Shown in pieces: positions 1 to 7,709 of a DNA stretch of 39,962 nucleotides (position 1 is its first letter; each line of letters starts with the position of its first letter). The stretch lies in assembly GCA_052034865.1 (NCBI GenBank), contig JBPOIC010000059.1:1-39962 (forward strand), written 5' to 3'. This DNA is from JBPOIC01 sp052034865. GTDB lineage: Bacteria > UBA10199 > JADFYH01. The position numbers and the translations under genes were made by a program. A model generated the notes under the pieces. It ran no database searches and was not told where the DNA came from. It was given only the letters and a program-made list of their open reading frames with translations.

Positions 1-402
1 AGACGCCTCTCTCTCAATAATCCTTCATTTTTTGTTTATAGAAAAATTATACACCCTCTTTGAAAAGAAGCATCAAGCGAAATGCGCAAAATCAAAAAAA
101 ATTGACGCACTTGCTGTCAGCAAATGCCCATTTAGAAGGCATTTGAGAGAAAGGTGTGCAGACCCATCAAGACCTGGAAATGAATGATCAACATCACACA
201 ACATCATTTGATCCTTGATGTTATGTTAGGGAAAACACAAAAATTCACCTCATTGCTTGAAAAGGAAATAAAAATCTGTTTCAGTTTTTGGGAGGTTTTT
301 CCAAGAATAGAAAGTCTTTTTCTAATCATTTTTTAACTTCAACCATCGGGCCTCTCTCGCCACCATATTTTTTCAAAATTTCTATACTTCCCTCCAATTT
401 AA
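1..402. other. Non-coding region left of the rml remnants
   Basis: I see no credible gene here. The stretch is AT-rich and holds two perfect inverted repeats: CAAATGCC/GGCATTTG (121-128 with 138-145) and AACATCA/TGATGTT (200-206 with 216-222). Neither is followed by a T tract, so neither is an obvious intrinsic terminator. A candidate promoter reading leftwards lies at 46-76. An open frame from 288 runs into rmlB, but its first 38 or so codons have no resemblance to the family and are probably not natural coding sequence. Confidence 0.5.
46..76 (-). promoter_or_regulatory. Candidate sigma-70 promoter reading out of the window
   Basis: On the minus strand there is a perfect TATAAT (46-51), preceded by TGTG, and a TTGATG hexamer (71-76) 19 bp upstream. 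The spacing is longer than the ideal 17. It would drive a gene beyond the left edge. The call rests only on the -10 match and the absence of a gene on this side. Confidence 0.35.
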
Positions 403-943
403 ATGAAAATAATTTTATCCTGGTCACGGGAGGCGCTGGTTTTATCGGAAGCAATTTCGTCTTACACTGGCTTTCAAACCCTCACAATAAACTCATCAAT
501 CTTGATCTGCTGACTTATGCTGACAATCTTTCTAACATTGAGAAAGTTCAAACAAATTCAAATCACCTGTTTGTAAAAGGAGATATTGCCGATTCTTCGC
601 TGGTAACAAAGCTACTTGAAAAATACCAACCCTGAGCCATTGTCCACTTTGCCACCGAAAGTCATGTGGATCGATTGATCCATGGACCTGAAGCTTTTAC
701 TCAAACCAATGTCTTGGGAACACAACGCCTGCTGGAAGCATCGAAAAGATACTGGTCAGAACTTCCTGATGAAAAAAAACCCAATTTCGGTTTTTAAATG
801 TCTCTACCGATGAAGTTTTTGGATCCTTACAACCCAACGATTCTCTCTTTTCTGAATCAACCTCTTATGCTCCGAATAGCCCCTATTCTGCATCAAAAGC
901 AGCAGCTGACCATCTGACTCGCGCCTACCACCATACTTTCGGT
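403..943 (+). pseudogene. rmlB: Decayed dTDP-glucose 4,6-dehydratase (rmlB remnant)
   Basis: RmlB is an NAD-dependent short-chain dehydrogenase that converts dTDP-glucose to dTDP-4-keto-6-deoxyglucose in rhamnose synthesis. The remnant keeps the NAD motif TGGAGFIG, the ESHVDR region, the active-site VSTDEVFG and the YSASK pair. It is broken four ways. The natural ATG (403) is one base out of frame with the body; a missing A in the A-run would restore Met-Lys-Asn-Asn-Phe. A TGA at 633-635 interrupts the frame before AIVHFA. A missing T near 785 shifts the frame before RFLNVSTDEVFG. The C-terminal half is gone: about residue 175 of the usual 340-360 is joined directly to rmlC sequence at about 942, again out of frame. 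All indels lie in homopolymer runs, so sequencing error could explain some of them, but not the deletion or the stop. Confidence 0.85.
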
Positions 944-1361
944 GAATTTTGTACAGGACAATCACTCACTGTCTAAAAAGGGTGTTTTGCGGGGCCTGCA
1001 TTATCAAATTGAAAAACTTCAAGGAAAACTGGTGCGGGTATGTCGAGGTGAGGTTTTTGATGTGGTCGTTGATCTTAGAAAAAGCTCTCCTACATTTGGA
1101 CAATGGGAAGGCTGTTTGCTCTCCTCCTCAAATCATTATCAACTTTGGATTCCTCCTGGATTCGCCCATGGGTTTTTAACCTTAAGTGATGAAGCGGAAT
1201 TCCTCTACAAAACCACCGACTACTGGCACCCCCAGGTCGAGCGAACCTTATTGTGGAGCGATCCAACACTTCAGATCGAATGGCCATTCAATCACACCCC
1301 GACAGTATCACCCAAAGATAACAAAGGGGTTTCTTTTCATCAGGCAGAGACCTATCCATGA
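942..1361 (+). pseudogene. rmlC: N-terminally truncated dTDP-4-dehydrorhamnose 3,5-epimerase (rmlC)
   Basis: RmlC epimerises C3 and C5 of dTDP-4-keto-6-deoxyglucose. The open stretch starts at NFVQDNHS and runs through the diagnostic KGVLRGLHYQ, the VVVDLR segment, IPPGFAHGF and the C-terminal region, so the cupin fold from about residue 43 to the end is present. Roughly the first 42 residues are missing because of the deletion that joined this gene to rmlB. The stop overlaps the rmlD start (ATGA at 1358-1361), a sign of the original coupled operon. A GTG at 942 could start a shortened protein, but no ribosome site precedes it and the lost N-terminus contributes to the dimer. I call it non-functional, with moderate certainty. 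Confidence 0.8.
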
Positions 1362-2273
1362 AACCTAAAAGACGTATTCTGATCACAGGGGCTTCAGGCC
1401 AGCTTGGGTGGGAGCTTACTCGTGCTTTATCTCCTTTGGGAGAAATTTTTGCGACGACTCGCCAGGAGCTTAAGCTCGAAAAACCGGACTCCATCCGCAA
1501 ACTGATCGATTCATTTAACCCACAGGCGATTATAAATGCGGCAGCCTATACCCAAGTCGAAAAGGCTGAGGACGAACCAACACTCGCTTACCTGATCAAT
1601 GGTGAAATTCCCCCTATTCTTGCGCAAGAATGTAAAAAAGAGGGGCCCTTTTTCTTCATTATTCTACGGATTATGTCTTCGATGGAAAAAAGAACTCTCC
1701 TTATCTTGAAACAGATGCAACCCAACCTCTCAATGTTTACGGAAAAAGCAAACTAGCGGGAGAAAAGGCGGTTTTGGAGGCAGGAGGTTTTTCTTATATT
1801 TTTCGCACCAGCTGGGTTTTCAGTCTGAGGGGAACTAATTTCTTAACCAAAATGCTTTTTCTTGCCAAATCACGACCGGAACTTTCAGTCGTCAATGATC
1901 AATGGGGCTCCCTTACCTGGGCACGTCATTTGGCCGAAGCAACTAACAGCATTTTAACCCAGCTTTTTTCTGGAAAGAGCAGAACATGAGCAATGCCCTG
2001 ATTTCACGTACGGGCATCTATCATCTCAGTGCAGGAGGAATAAAACACTGGTTTGAGTATGCGAATTTTCTCTTTGGGCAAGTAAAGAACCTGGGGCAGC
2101 CCTGTCCTCTCAGCCATCCAATTTCCTCTCAAGCTTACCCAAGCAGGGTTCATCGGCCCGCTTACTCTGCCCTGTGCTGTCAAAAACTTTCTGAACGATT
2201 TCATCTCGAACTTCCGGATTGGAGAGTAAGGGTTCGACAATGCCTTGAATCGTCTGATCTCCAAACTGCTTGA
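1358..2273 (+). pseudogene. rmlD: Frameshifted dTDP-4-dehydrorhamnose reductase (rmlD)
   Basis: RmlD makes dTDP-L-rhamnose with NAD(P)H. Three reading-frame pieces follow the family in order. The first runs from MKPKRRILITGASGQLG through IINAAAYTQVEKAE to about 1640. The second carries the HYSTDYVFDG and YGKSKLAGE catalytic region in another frame, to about 1975. The third runs from TGIYHLSAGG to the C-terminal LPDWR motif, to 2273. The first shift is one missing base in the GGGGCCC run near 1645; the second lies in the T run near 1965. With both corrected the protein would have the usual length of about 300 residues. The pieces are otherwise well conserved, so the decay is recent or partly due to base-calling errors. 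Confidence 0.85.
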
Positions 2274-2532
2274 GAAAAATCAGGCTGAAATTTCAGGCGA
2301 ATCCAATTCTTAAAAGAAGGAATTTAAAAAGTTTTCGATTGTTGTCGTATTCAATAGCCTACCTTTCTTGCAAGCCTCCAAACAGGATATCCCAGGATAC
2401 CGAGGGCTTTTATCATCCTCTTCCAAAAAGATCTCATAAGCTTTGAATTTTAGAGCAAGCAGGGTGGGATTATGGGTGACGCCATTTAAAGGCAATTTTT
2501 TAGCAAAAGAATCAAAGACGCCACAATATGGC
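2274..2532. other. Intergenic spacer, no gene seen
   Basis: Nothing recognisable lies between the end of rmlD and the small minus-strand gene. A minus-strand open frame crosses it (2310-2567) but has no ribosome site, overlaps the end of the better-supported small gene, and resembles no family I know. Confidence 0.4.
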
Positions 2533-2706
2533 TCAAGCCTTTGCGGGCTTATCGTGTTTTTCAACAAAGCGTTTGATATCTTCTAAATGTTCCAGAATCA
2601 GTTTTGCTTTTTTTAACCCAAATTGGAATGGCCAACGATCTTCTTCGGTATTTTTAAGAACGATCATCGGATTTCCTTTATATTCAGTTTCTTCAACAAT
2701 TGCCAT
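2533..2706 (-). CDS. Small conserved-looking hypothetical protein (57 aa)
   Basis: This gene is short but well supported. ATG at 2706-2704 is preceded by a perfect AGGAGG (2711-2716) at good spacing, and TGA is at 2533-2535. The product starts MAIVEETEYKGNPMIVLKN and continues with a charged stretch, WPFQFGLKKAKLILEHLEDI and a Lys-rich tail. I recognise this pattern (KGNPMIVL…PFQFG.KKAKLILEH) as a recurrent small hypothetical protein of bacteria with no known role. It has no signal peptide or membrane segment. The predicted fold is a short beta hairpin followed by a helix. It stands alone downstream of the tRNA-Arg terminator on the same strand. Confidence 0.75.
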   Translation of the reverse strand: MAIVEETEYKGNPMIVLKNTEEDRWPFQFGLKKAKLILEHLEDIKRFVEKHDKPAKA

Positions 2707-2754
2707 AAGGCCTCCTGTGATTTTTTAATGTTAAAGTTATAAGCAGAACCGAAA

Positions 2755-2786
2755 TAAAAAAAGCCCTTTGATTTCTCAAAGAGCTT
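2755..2786 (-). terminator. Intrinsic terminator of tRNA-Arg
   Basis: On the minus strand an 11-bp stem with one imperfect pair (2776-2786 with 2761-2771, loop of 4) is followed by seven Ts broken only by one A further on. It lies directly downstream of tRNA-Arg and upstream of the 57-residue gene. Confidence 0.75.
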
Positions 2787-2793
2787 TTCTCAA

Positions 2794-2867
2794 CGCGCCC
2801 AGTATGATTCGAACATACGACCTTCGGTTTCGTAGACCGACGCTCTATCCAACTGAGCTATGGGCGC
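2794..2867 (-). tRNA. tRNA-Arg (anticodon ACG)
   Basis: The 74-nt cloverleaf has acceptor GCGCCCA paired with TGGGCGC, discriminator G, D-arm AGCTCAGTTGGATAGAGC, anticodon loop CTACGAA and T-arm GTTCGAATC. The ACG anticodon would be read as ICG. CCA is not encoded; TTG follows the discriminator. Confidence 0.96.
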
Positions 2868-2945
2868 ATTCTTTAAATAGCTTTTTATCGTTTTCACATC
2901 GCTCTCAGGATCAGAAAACACAAGAGAGATCTTTATAAGCTCTAA

Positions 2946-3035
<90 letters not shown>

Positions 3036-3153
3036 CTATGCCATAAAGTTTCAGGCAGACCGCTTCATTACCTAAATCAAGAACCTAAATTCAAGAGAAC
3101 AATTTTCAAAATTGCTTTTTCTGGGGAAGTTTTCTAAGTTCCACAGGCATTTT

Positions 3154-3263
<110 letters not shown>

Positions 3264-3356
3264 CGAAGAAGTCCAAAAAGCAAATGTAATGCGCTGTAAA
3301 ATATAGATTGTTGATCCAAAATCGTCCAATCCCATCCATTGACATCCTGAAGTTTT

Positions 3357-3404
3357 GGGGGCATAAACGGGGGCACATACAACCGTTTAATTTTAAATGC
3401 CCCC
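3357..3404. repeat. GGGGGCA heptamer pair plus inverted copy near attL
   Basis: GGGGGCA occurs at 3357-3363 and 3369-3375, 12 bp apart. An inverted TGCCCCC sits at 3398-3404, just ahead of the integrase ATG. The same heptamer pair with the same 12-bp spacing lies near the right end (17060-17078). These are candidate arm-type binding sites for the integrase N-terminal domain. The copy next to the start codon could also let the integrase repress its own gene. Confidence 0.6.
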
Positions 3405-3407
3405 ACG

Positions 3408-4631
3408 ATGAAACTCACCAATACTACCTGTAAAAATGCTAAACCGGGAACAAAAGCTCGGAAAATTTCCGATGGTGATGGCATGTATTTGGAGGTTATG
3501 CCCAATGGAAGCAAGTATTGGCGCTTGAAATATCGGATCTTGGGGAAAGAAAAGCGGCTCGCGTTGGGAGTCTATCCTGAGGTTTCGCTTAACGAAGCCC
3601 GTGACAAGCGAGCTCAAGCCCGAAAATTACTCGCCGAGGGGAGCGACCCTTCACTTGCCAAACAAGAAGCAAAACGTATCCAAACGCTTAATAGCCAAAC
3701 AACGTTCGAGGCCATTACAAGAGAATGGCACGCCCATTTTTCCTCTCGTTGGACGGAGCGCCATGCTGTCTATATCCTAAGGCGTCTTGAAGCCGACATT
3801 TTTCCTTCTCTAGGAGGAAGGCCTATCACCGAAATTACCGCCCCCCAACTCTTAGACAGCTTGCGAAAGATTGAAAAACGAGGCGCGCATGAAATTGCCC
3901 ATCGGGTGTTGCAGATGTGTGGGCAAGTGTTTCGTTTTGCCATCGCCACTGGACGTGCAGAAAGAAATCCGGCTGCGGATCTAAAGGGCGCGCTTAAACC
4001 CGTTCAGCATGGTCACTATGCTGCACTAGATATTAAAGATCTGCCTGAATTCCTTGGAAGGCTTGGGCGCAATGAGGCGCGCCTTTACGTTCAAACCCGA
4101 TTGGCGATCCAATTACTCATGCAAACTTTCGTCCGGACAGGGGAGCTGATTAATGCTCGATGGAACGAGCTTCGCCTGGAAGACGCCGAATGGCATATCC
4201 CCGCCGAGCGAATGAAGATGAGGCAACCGCACATTGTCCCCCTTTCTCGCCAATCATTGGAATTGTTGGAGGAACTGAAAGCTCTGAATGGCCATCGCGA
4301 ATGGATATTCCCAAATCAGCATAATCCAAAAAAACCGATGAGCAATAACACAATCCTCTTTGCCCTCAAACGGTTGGGATATGGAGGCCGTGCGACGGGT
4401 CACGGATTTCGAGCGCTTGCGATGAGTACAATTAAAGAAAAGCTAAACTATCGTCATGAGGTTGTGGATCGGCAATTGGCCCATGCACCACGAAGCAAAG
4501 TGGCAGCAGCCTATGACCGCGCCAAGTTTTTGGATGAAAGGCGAAAGATGATGCAGGAATGGGCGGATTATCTTGATCAAGCTTCTCAAAATTCACTGAA
4601 CGTTGTGCTGAGAAAAACCGGAACCGACTGA
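3408..4631 (+). CDS. int: P4-type tyrosine integrase
   Basis: A 407-residue site-specific recombinase of the P4/CP4-57 type, which catalyses insertion and excision of the island at tRNA-Ser. The N-terminal arm-binding domain (DUF4102 type, about residues 1-90) carries the DGDGMYLEV…KYWRLKYR pattern. A core-binding region covers about 100-195 and the catalytic domain about 205-390. The expected catalytic residues are present: Arg243 (FVRTGE), Lys270, His332-Arg335 (HGFR), His359 (QLAHA) and the nucleophile Tyr369 (AAYDRA). Length is normal for the family. It reads away from attL, the standard arrangement. No strong ribosome site precedes ATG 3408, and heptamer repeats lie immediately upstream. 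Confidence 0.95.
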   Translation: MKLTNTTCKNAKPGTKARKISDGDGMYLEVMPNGSKYWRLKYRILGKEKRLALGVYPEVSLNEARDKRAQARKLLAEGSDPSLAKQEAKRIQTLNSQTTFEAITREWHAHFSSRWTERHAVYILRRLEADIFPSLGGRPITEITAPQLLDSLRKIEKRGAHEIAHRVLQMCGQVFRFAIATGRAERNPAADLKGALKPVQHGHYAALDIKDLPEFLGRLGRNEARLYVQTRLAIQLLMQTFVRTGELINARWNELRLEDAEWHIPAERMKMRQPHIVPLSRQSLELLEELKALNGHREWIFPNQHNPKKPMSNNTILFALKRLGYGGRATGHGFRALAMSTIKEKLNYRHEVVDRQLAHAPRSKVAAAYDRAKFLDERRKMMQEWADYLDQASQNSLNVVLRKTGTD

Positions 4632-4651
4632 TAGCGCGGAGACCCTTGAGA

Positions 4652-5407
4652 ATGCTTACGTATCCTTTTGAAAAAAGCGAATTAAATAATTTTGGATTAG
4701 ATTCTCTCTCACTAGATGAGGCCGCGGAGGTGGTTGCAAAATGTCTCTTTCTAAATGGTCAAATAGAGGTCCCTTGTAAGAAAAAAGAGTTTTCGTTTTT
4801 CCATCCAGAACTCGATGAACTACTTAAAGAACCTATTTCCGAATTCCTTAAAATTTTAACCTCTGCCGTACATGAAGGCACTTTAAAAGCCGAAAATATT
4901 CTACGTGAGCTAGATGGTTCTTACGTTACTGAAGAAACTTATATAAATGATGAAACCCTTTGTGATTGGCTTTCAGAGAGAAGTATAGAGCTAGGTGAAG
5001 GATACGAAGAGTATTTTAATTTCAAAGTTGAGATTTTTGAGAAAATTACCAACCTTATTGAAGCCGAATATATAAAAAAGCAATATCCGCACCTTGAAAA
5101 AGCAGCAGAAGGAAAGGATAAGGATGAGATTTTAACAAGATATTTCGAGCTTAAAGTGTTGGAAGAAAAATTAAGCCAACAGGACAATAAACCTTTACTC
5201 ACAAGAGAACGTCAAAGCGTGCTCAAGCTAATTCTAGGGATGGCCATCAAAGGTTACACCTATAACCCCAAACAATCCCGGAACGACGCTATTCGAGAAA
5301 TCGCACAAGATCTAGAATCCCTCGGCATAGCCCTTGATCAAGATACCATCCGAAAATGGATTAAAGAAGCATCTGAAAACCTGCCTCAAGAAGAATCCGA
5401 CACATAA
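4652..5407 (+). CDS. Hypothetical island protein with C-terminal helical domain
   Basis: About 251 residues, acidic and mostly helical, with no signal peptide or membrane segment. The start is chosen at ATG 4652 because GGAG at 4638-4641 fits it; a TTG two codons earlier is possible. The last 60 residues (TRERQSVLKLILGMAIKGY, then a DAIREIAQDLESLGI segment and DQDTIRKWIKEA) resemble a small helix-turn-helix-like domain that recurs in proteins of integrative elements and plasmids. The N-terminal 185 residues are unfamiliar. It follows the integrase by 20 bp on the same strand and may be co-transcribed. It is AT-rich relative to the integrase. A DNA-binding or element-regulating role is inference. 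Confidence 0.75.
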   Translation: MLTYPFEKSELNNFGLDSLSLDEAAEVVAKCLFLNGQIEVPCKKKEFSFFHPELDELLKEPISEFLKILTSAVHEGTLKAENILRELDGSYVTEETYINDETLCDWLSERSIELGEGYEEYFNFKVEIFEKITNLIEAEYIKKQYPHLEKAAEGKDKDEILTRYFELKVLEEKLSQQDNKPLLTRERQSVLKLILGMAIKGYTYNPKQSRNDAIREIAQDLESLGIALDQDTIRKWIKEASENLPQEESDT

Positions 5408-5471
5408 CGCTTCATGTGGTTCATGACACCGTAATCGCGTTCCGATGACTGTGAGCGATCTCAGTGAGCTA

Positions 5472-6791
5472 CTAGAAGTAGTTGATTCCAAAAAAGTCTA
5501 ATTTATCTCTCAAATATCCAACATGTTGGCCTGACTCACGAAGGTTACAGACATGATCATTAACCAGTGTTTTGATATTGTCGATTAATTCAGGTTTTTG
5601 AACCCGACAATAATTTTTGATTGTTTGAAGATCTTGGGAGAGTAAAACCGGGGCAATTTCATTAGTCTTAAAAGGCTTATCTTTGCGTAATAATTGGCAG
5701 ATAAAAAGATGATCAAATAATTCTAAATACTTATTCTCTGCAGCGATGGCCTCTTCAATTTTACTATAGGCTGCCTGGTTACTCGAGGCCTGTGATTTTA
5801 AGAGATTAAGCGTAATCTCTTTTAACCCTAAAAGATATTCTCTAAAGGTGAGTGATATTCCACCTACTTCAAGACACCTTCGCAGAAGAAATGAAATTTT
5901 CTCTCTTAATTCAAAAAAATCGTATTTCTGCAGGAGCGCTTCTTGGTCTATCAATCGTCCGATTTCGTCTATCTCTTCTTTAAGTGATTTAATATCCTGA
6001 AGGTCTCTATCGCGCGCGTCGTCAATTTGATTTTGCGTAATATTTTGGGGCTCAAGTCCGAAAATAGGATTGTGAAATTTTAGAAGTAGAAAGTTCTCAA
6101 AGCAGGCAGGTTTCTGACTCCAAATCAGTCCACTTCTAATGATTAAAAAGCTAATACTTACTTGCTCAAAACTTCTCACACGTTCAATTTTGATGATCTT
6201 AATTTTATCAAGGATAGGTATATAAACCACTTCTGCACTAGCACTTCCAACCAACAGACTTTGAGTAAAAAAATCTATTTCCTCCTGATGGAGAGGAATA
6301 TTCGTCTTGTTTTTTTCGTCCCTATTGGCTGGTGAAATAAAACTGGGAGAATCTGGAAAATTATACAAGAAGCCGAAAGCGACAATTTTCTCTATTGATG
6401 GAACCTCCCTACTTCCTTCCTGTTTCAATTTCTTTTGAGAGGCATTATTTGCAATTTCATTTCTAATAAAATCTAGCATTCCAGCCAACGTACTGCCCAA
6501 CTCTTCATCAATGCTGTTCAATATGACTATAAGGTACTTTAGGGTAAGTTCTTTCGCACTTGTGCCAAATCTCTCTTCAATTAAATCAAAAAAAATAAAA
6601 TATTGGTAAGCGAGCACTACACTACCAATAAAACCTTTATGTTTTGACGGAATTTCTAAATTTCGAGACCAAATACCAAGGAGATTGTTTTCACCTTTAC
6701 TTTTGTCAATCGCTAGACCCGCTAGAACTATAGGGCTCACCTCTTCTTGATCCTTTAGGGCTTCTTTCTTTTTTGAGTTCCACCATCCCAT
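5472..6791 (-). CDS. Hypothetical cytoplasmic protein, 439 aa, unknown function
   Basis: I do not recognise this family. The protein starts MGWWNSKKK and has no signal peptide. Its middle is rich in hydrophobic helices but lacks clear membrane spans. It has charged, coiled-coil-prone stretches around residues 275-310 (DLQDIKSLKEEIDEIGRL) and a C-terminal helical region. No nuclease, ATPase or kinase motif is visible. It is convergent with the preceding gene and divergent from the AlpA-like operon, sharing a 217-bp control region with it. It is AT-rich like its left neighbour. Its position inside a defence island suggests it could be a defence or element-maintenance gene, but nothing in the sequence shows this. 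Confidence 0.7.
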   Translation of the reverse strand: MGWWNSKKKEALKDQEEVSPIVLAGLAIDKSKGENNLLGIWSRNLEIPSKHKGFIGSVVLAYQYFIFFDLIEERFGTSAKELTLKYLIVILNSIDEELGSTLAGMLDFIRNEIANNASQKKLKQEGSREVPSIEKIVAFGFLYNFPDSPSFISPANRDEKNKTNIPLHQEEIDFFTQSLLVGSASAEVVYIPILDKIKIIKIERVRSFEQVSISFLIIRSGLIWSQKPACFENFLLLKFHNPIFGLEPQNITQNQIDDARDRDLQDIKSLKEEIDEIGRLIDQEALLQKYDFFELREKISFLLRRCLEVGGISLTFREYLLGLKEITLNLLKSQASSNQAAYSKIEEAIAAENKYLELFDHLFICQLLRKDKPFKTNEIAPVLLSQDLQTIKNYCRVQKPELIDNIKTLVNDHVCNLRESGQHVGYLRDKLDFFGINYF

Positions 6792-6916
6792 AAAATTTCC
6801 TTAAAAAGGTTTACCCATTCCAACAAAATTCAGACCGATATTTTTTTGGCTTAAACGTCTGATTGGTTAAATACAATAGAAAAAGAAATATTAAAAAATA
6901 AGCGCCCATTTAAATT

Positions 6917-6950
6917 AACCGAATTCGGTTTCCCCTAACCGAGTTCGACC
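6917..6950. promoter_or_regulatory. Tandem palindromic operator candidate
   Basis: A perfect 14-bp palindrome AACCGAATTCGGTT (6917-6930) is followed exactly 20 bp later by a partial copy AACCGAGTTCGACC (6937-6950). Two sites two helical turns apart between divergent genes (5472-6791 and 7009-8812) look like a dimer-binding operator. The regulator could be either of the two HTH proteins just downstream. Confidence 0.5.
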
Positions 6951-7008
6951 AAATCTTTTCCTTAAAATTTTATGGATGTCTCTGTTCTTCAACAAACGGA
7001 GGCATACC

Positions 7009-7224
7009 ATGCAAGACAAACTCTCACTTCCAGAAACCGGCTTCATCCGGCTGTCTACTCTTCTCAAACTCATTCCCGTCGGAACGTCGACTTGGTGGGC
7101 GGGTGTTAAATCGGGGCGCTATCCAAAACCTGTTAATCTCGGAGAACGCATTACGGCTTGGCGGGTGGAAGACATTCGGGCCTTCATAGAAAATTACCCA
7201 TTGTCTCACAAGAGGGCTTTATGA
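7009..7224 (+). CDS. AlpA-like excisionase/regulator
   Basis: A small protein of 71 residues, starting at ATG 7009 behind GGAGG (6998-7002). An upstream in-frame ATG at 6976 lacks such a site. The sequence FIRLSTLLKLIPVGTSTWWAGVKSGRYPKPVNLGERITAWRVEDIRAFI is shown here only by its key parts: the RLSTLLKLIPV helix, the STWW recognition helix, the GRYPKPV wing and the W-x-x-EDI end. That is the winged-helix layout of AlpA (P4-type) regulators, which act as excisionases or activators of integrase genes. It is the first gene of a three-gene operon; its stop overlaps the next start (ATGA, 7221-7224). Confidence 0.85.
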   Translation: MQDKLSLPETGFIRLSTLLKLIPVGTSTWWAGVKSGRYPKPVNLGERITAWRVEDIRAFIENYPLSHKRAL

Positions 7225-7709
7225 AGCGGAAACGAGGGAGAATTAAAACTTCCCGTATCCGGCGAAATTTCAGCTATAGCGTGCAGGAAGTTTGTGCTCT
7301 TTTGAAGGTTCATAAAAACACAGTCCGAGAATGGCTACGAGAAGGACTGCCAAAAATAGACACCAAACGCCCCCTTCTGATTTACGGAAGCCATCTTAAA
7401 ACTTTCCTGGAAACACGGCAAAAATCCCGCAAGCAAAAGTGCGCCCTTCATGAACTTTATTGCTTTCGATGTCGAAGTCCTCGCCGGTTGATGGGAATGC
7501 TTGCAGACGTTCAGAGACGAAATGAAAAGACCTTCATGCTTACAGGTTTTTGTGAGGTATGCGAAGCGGCGCTGCACAAGGTACAGTCCTTTAAAGTTCT
7601 TCCAAAACTCTCCGAAATCTTCGACCTCTCCAGACAGCAAGTGGAGGGATTAGTAGAGCCCTTAACCCCTAGTGTGGAGTGTGACTTCAGTAAGGAGAGC
7701 AAAACATGA
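7221..7709 (+). CDS. HTH DNA-binding protein with zinc-ribbon-like cysteines
   Basis: A 162-residue basic protein starting at the ATGA overlap (7221). A longer frame from 7158 would overlap the AlpA-like gene heavily and is unlikely. After a basic tail (MKRKRGRIK), residues about 15-70 form a MerR/excisionase-type helix-turn-helix (SVQEVCALLKVHKNTVREWLREG, of which VHKNTVREWL is the recognition helix). Two Cys-x-x-Cys pairs follow, YCFRC and FCEVC, about 50 residues apart, which could bind one zinc ion. Its stop overlaps the recombinase start (ATGA at 7706-7709). I infer a partner or directionality factor for that recombinase, not a known family. Confidence 0.8.
   Translation: MKRKRGRIKTSRIRRNFSYSVQEVCALLKVHKNTVREWLREGLPKIDTKRPLLIYGSHLKTFLETRQKSRKQKCALHELYCFRCRSPRRLMGMLADVQRRNEKTFMLTGFCEVCEAALHKVQSFKVLPKLSEIFDLSRQQVEGLVEPLTPSVECDFSKESKT

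Noticed and set aside
2310..2567. An 85-codon minus-strand frame after rmlD
   Set aside because: No ribosome site, and it overlaps the end of the better-supported 57-residue gene.
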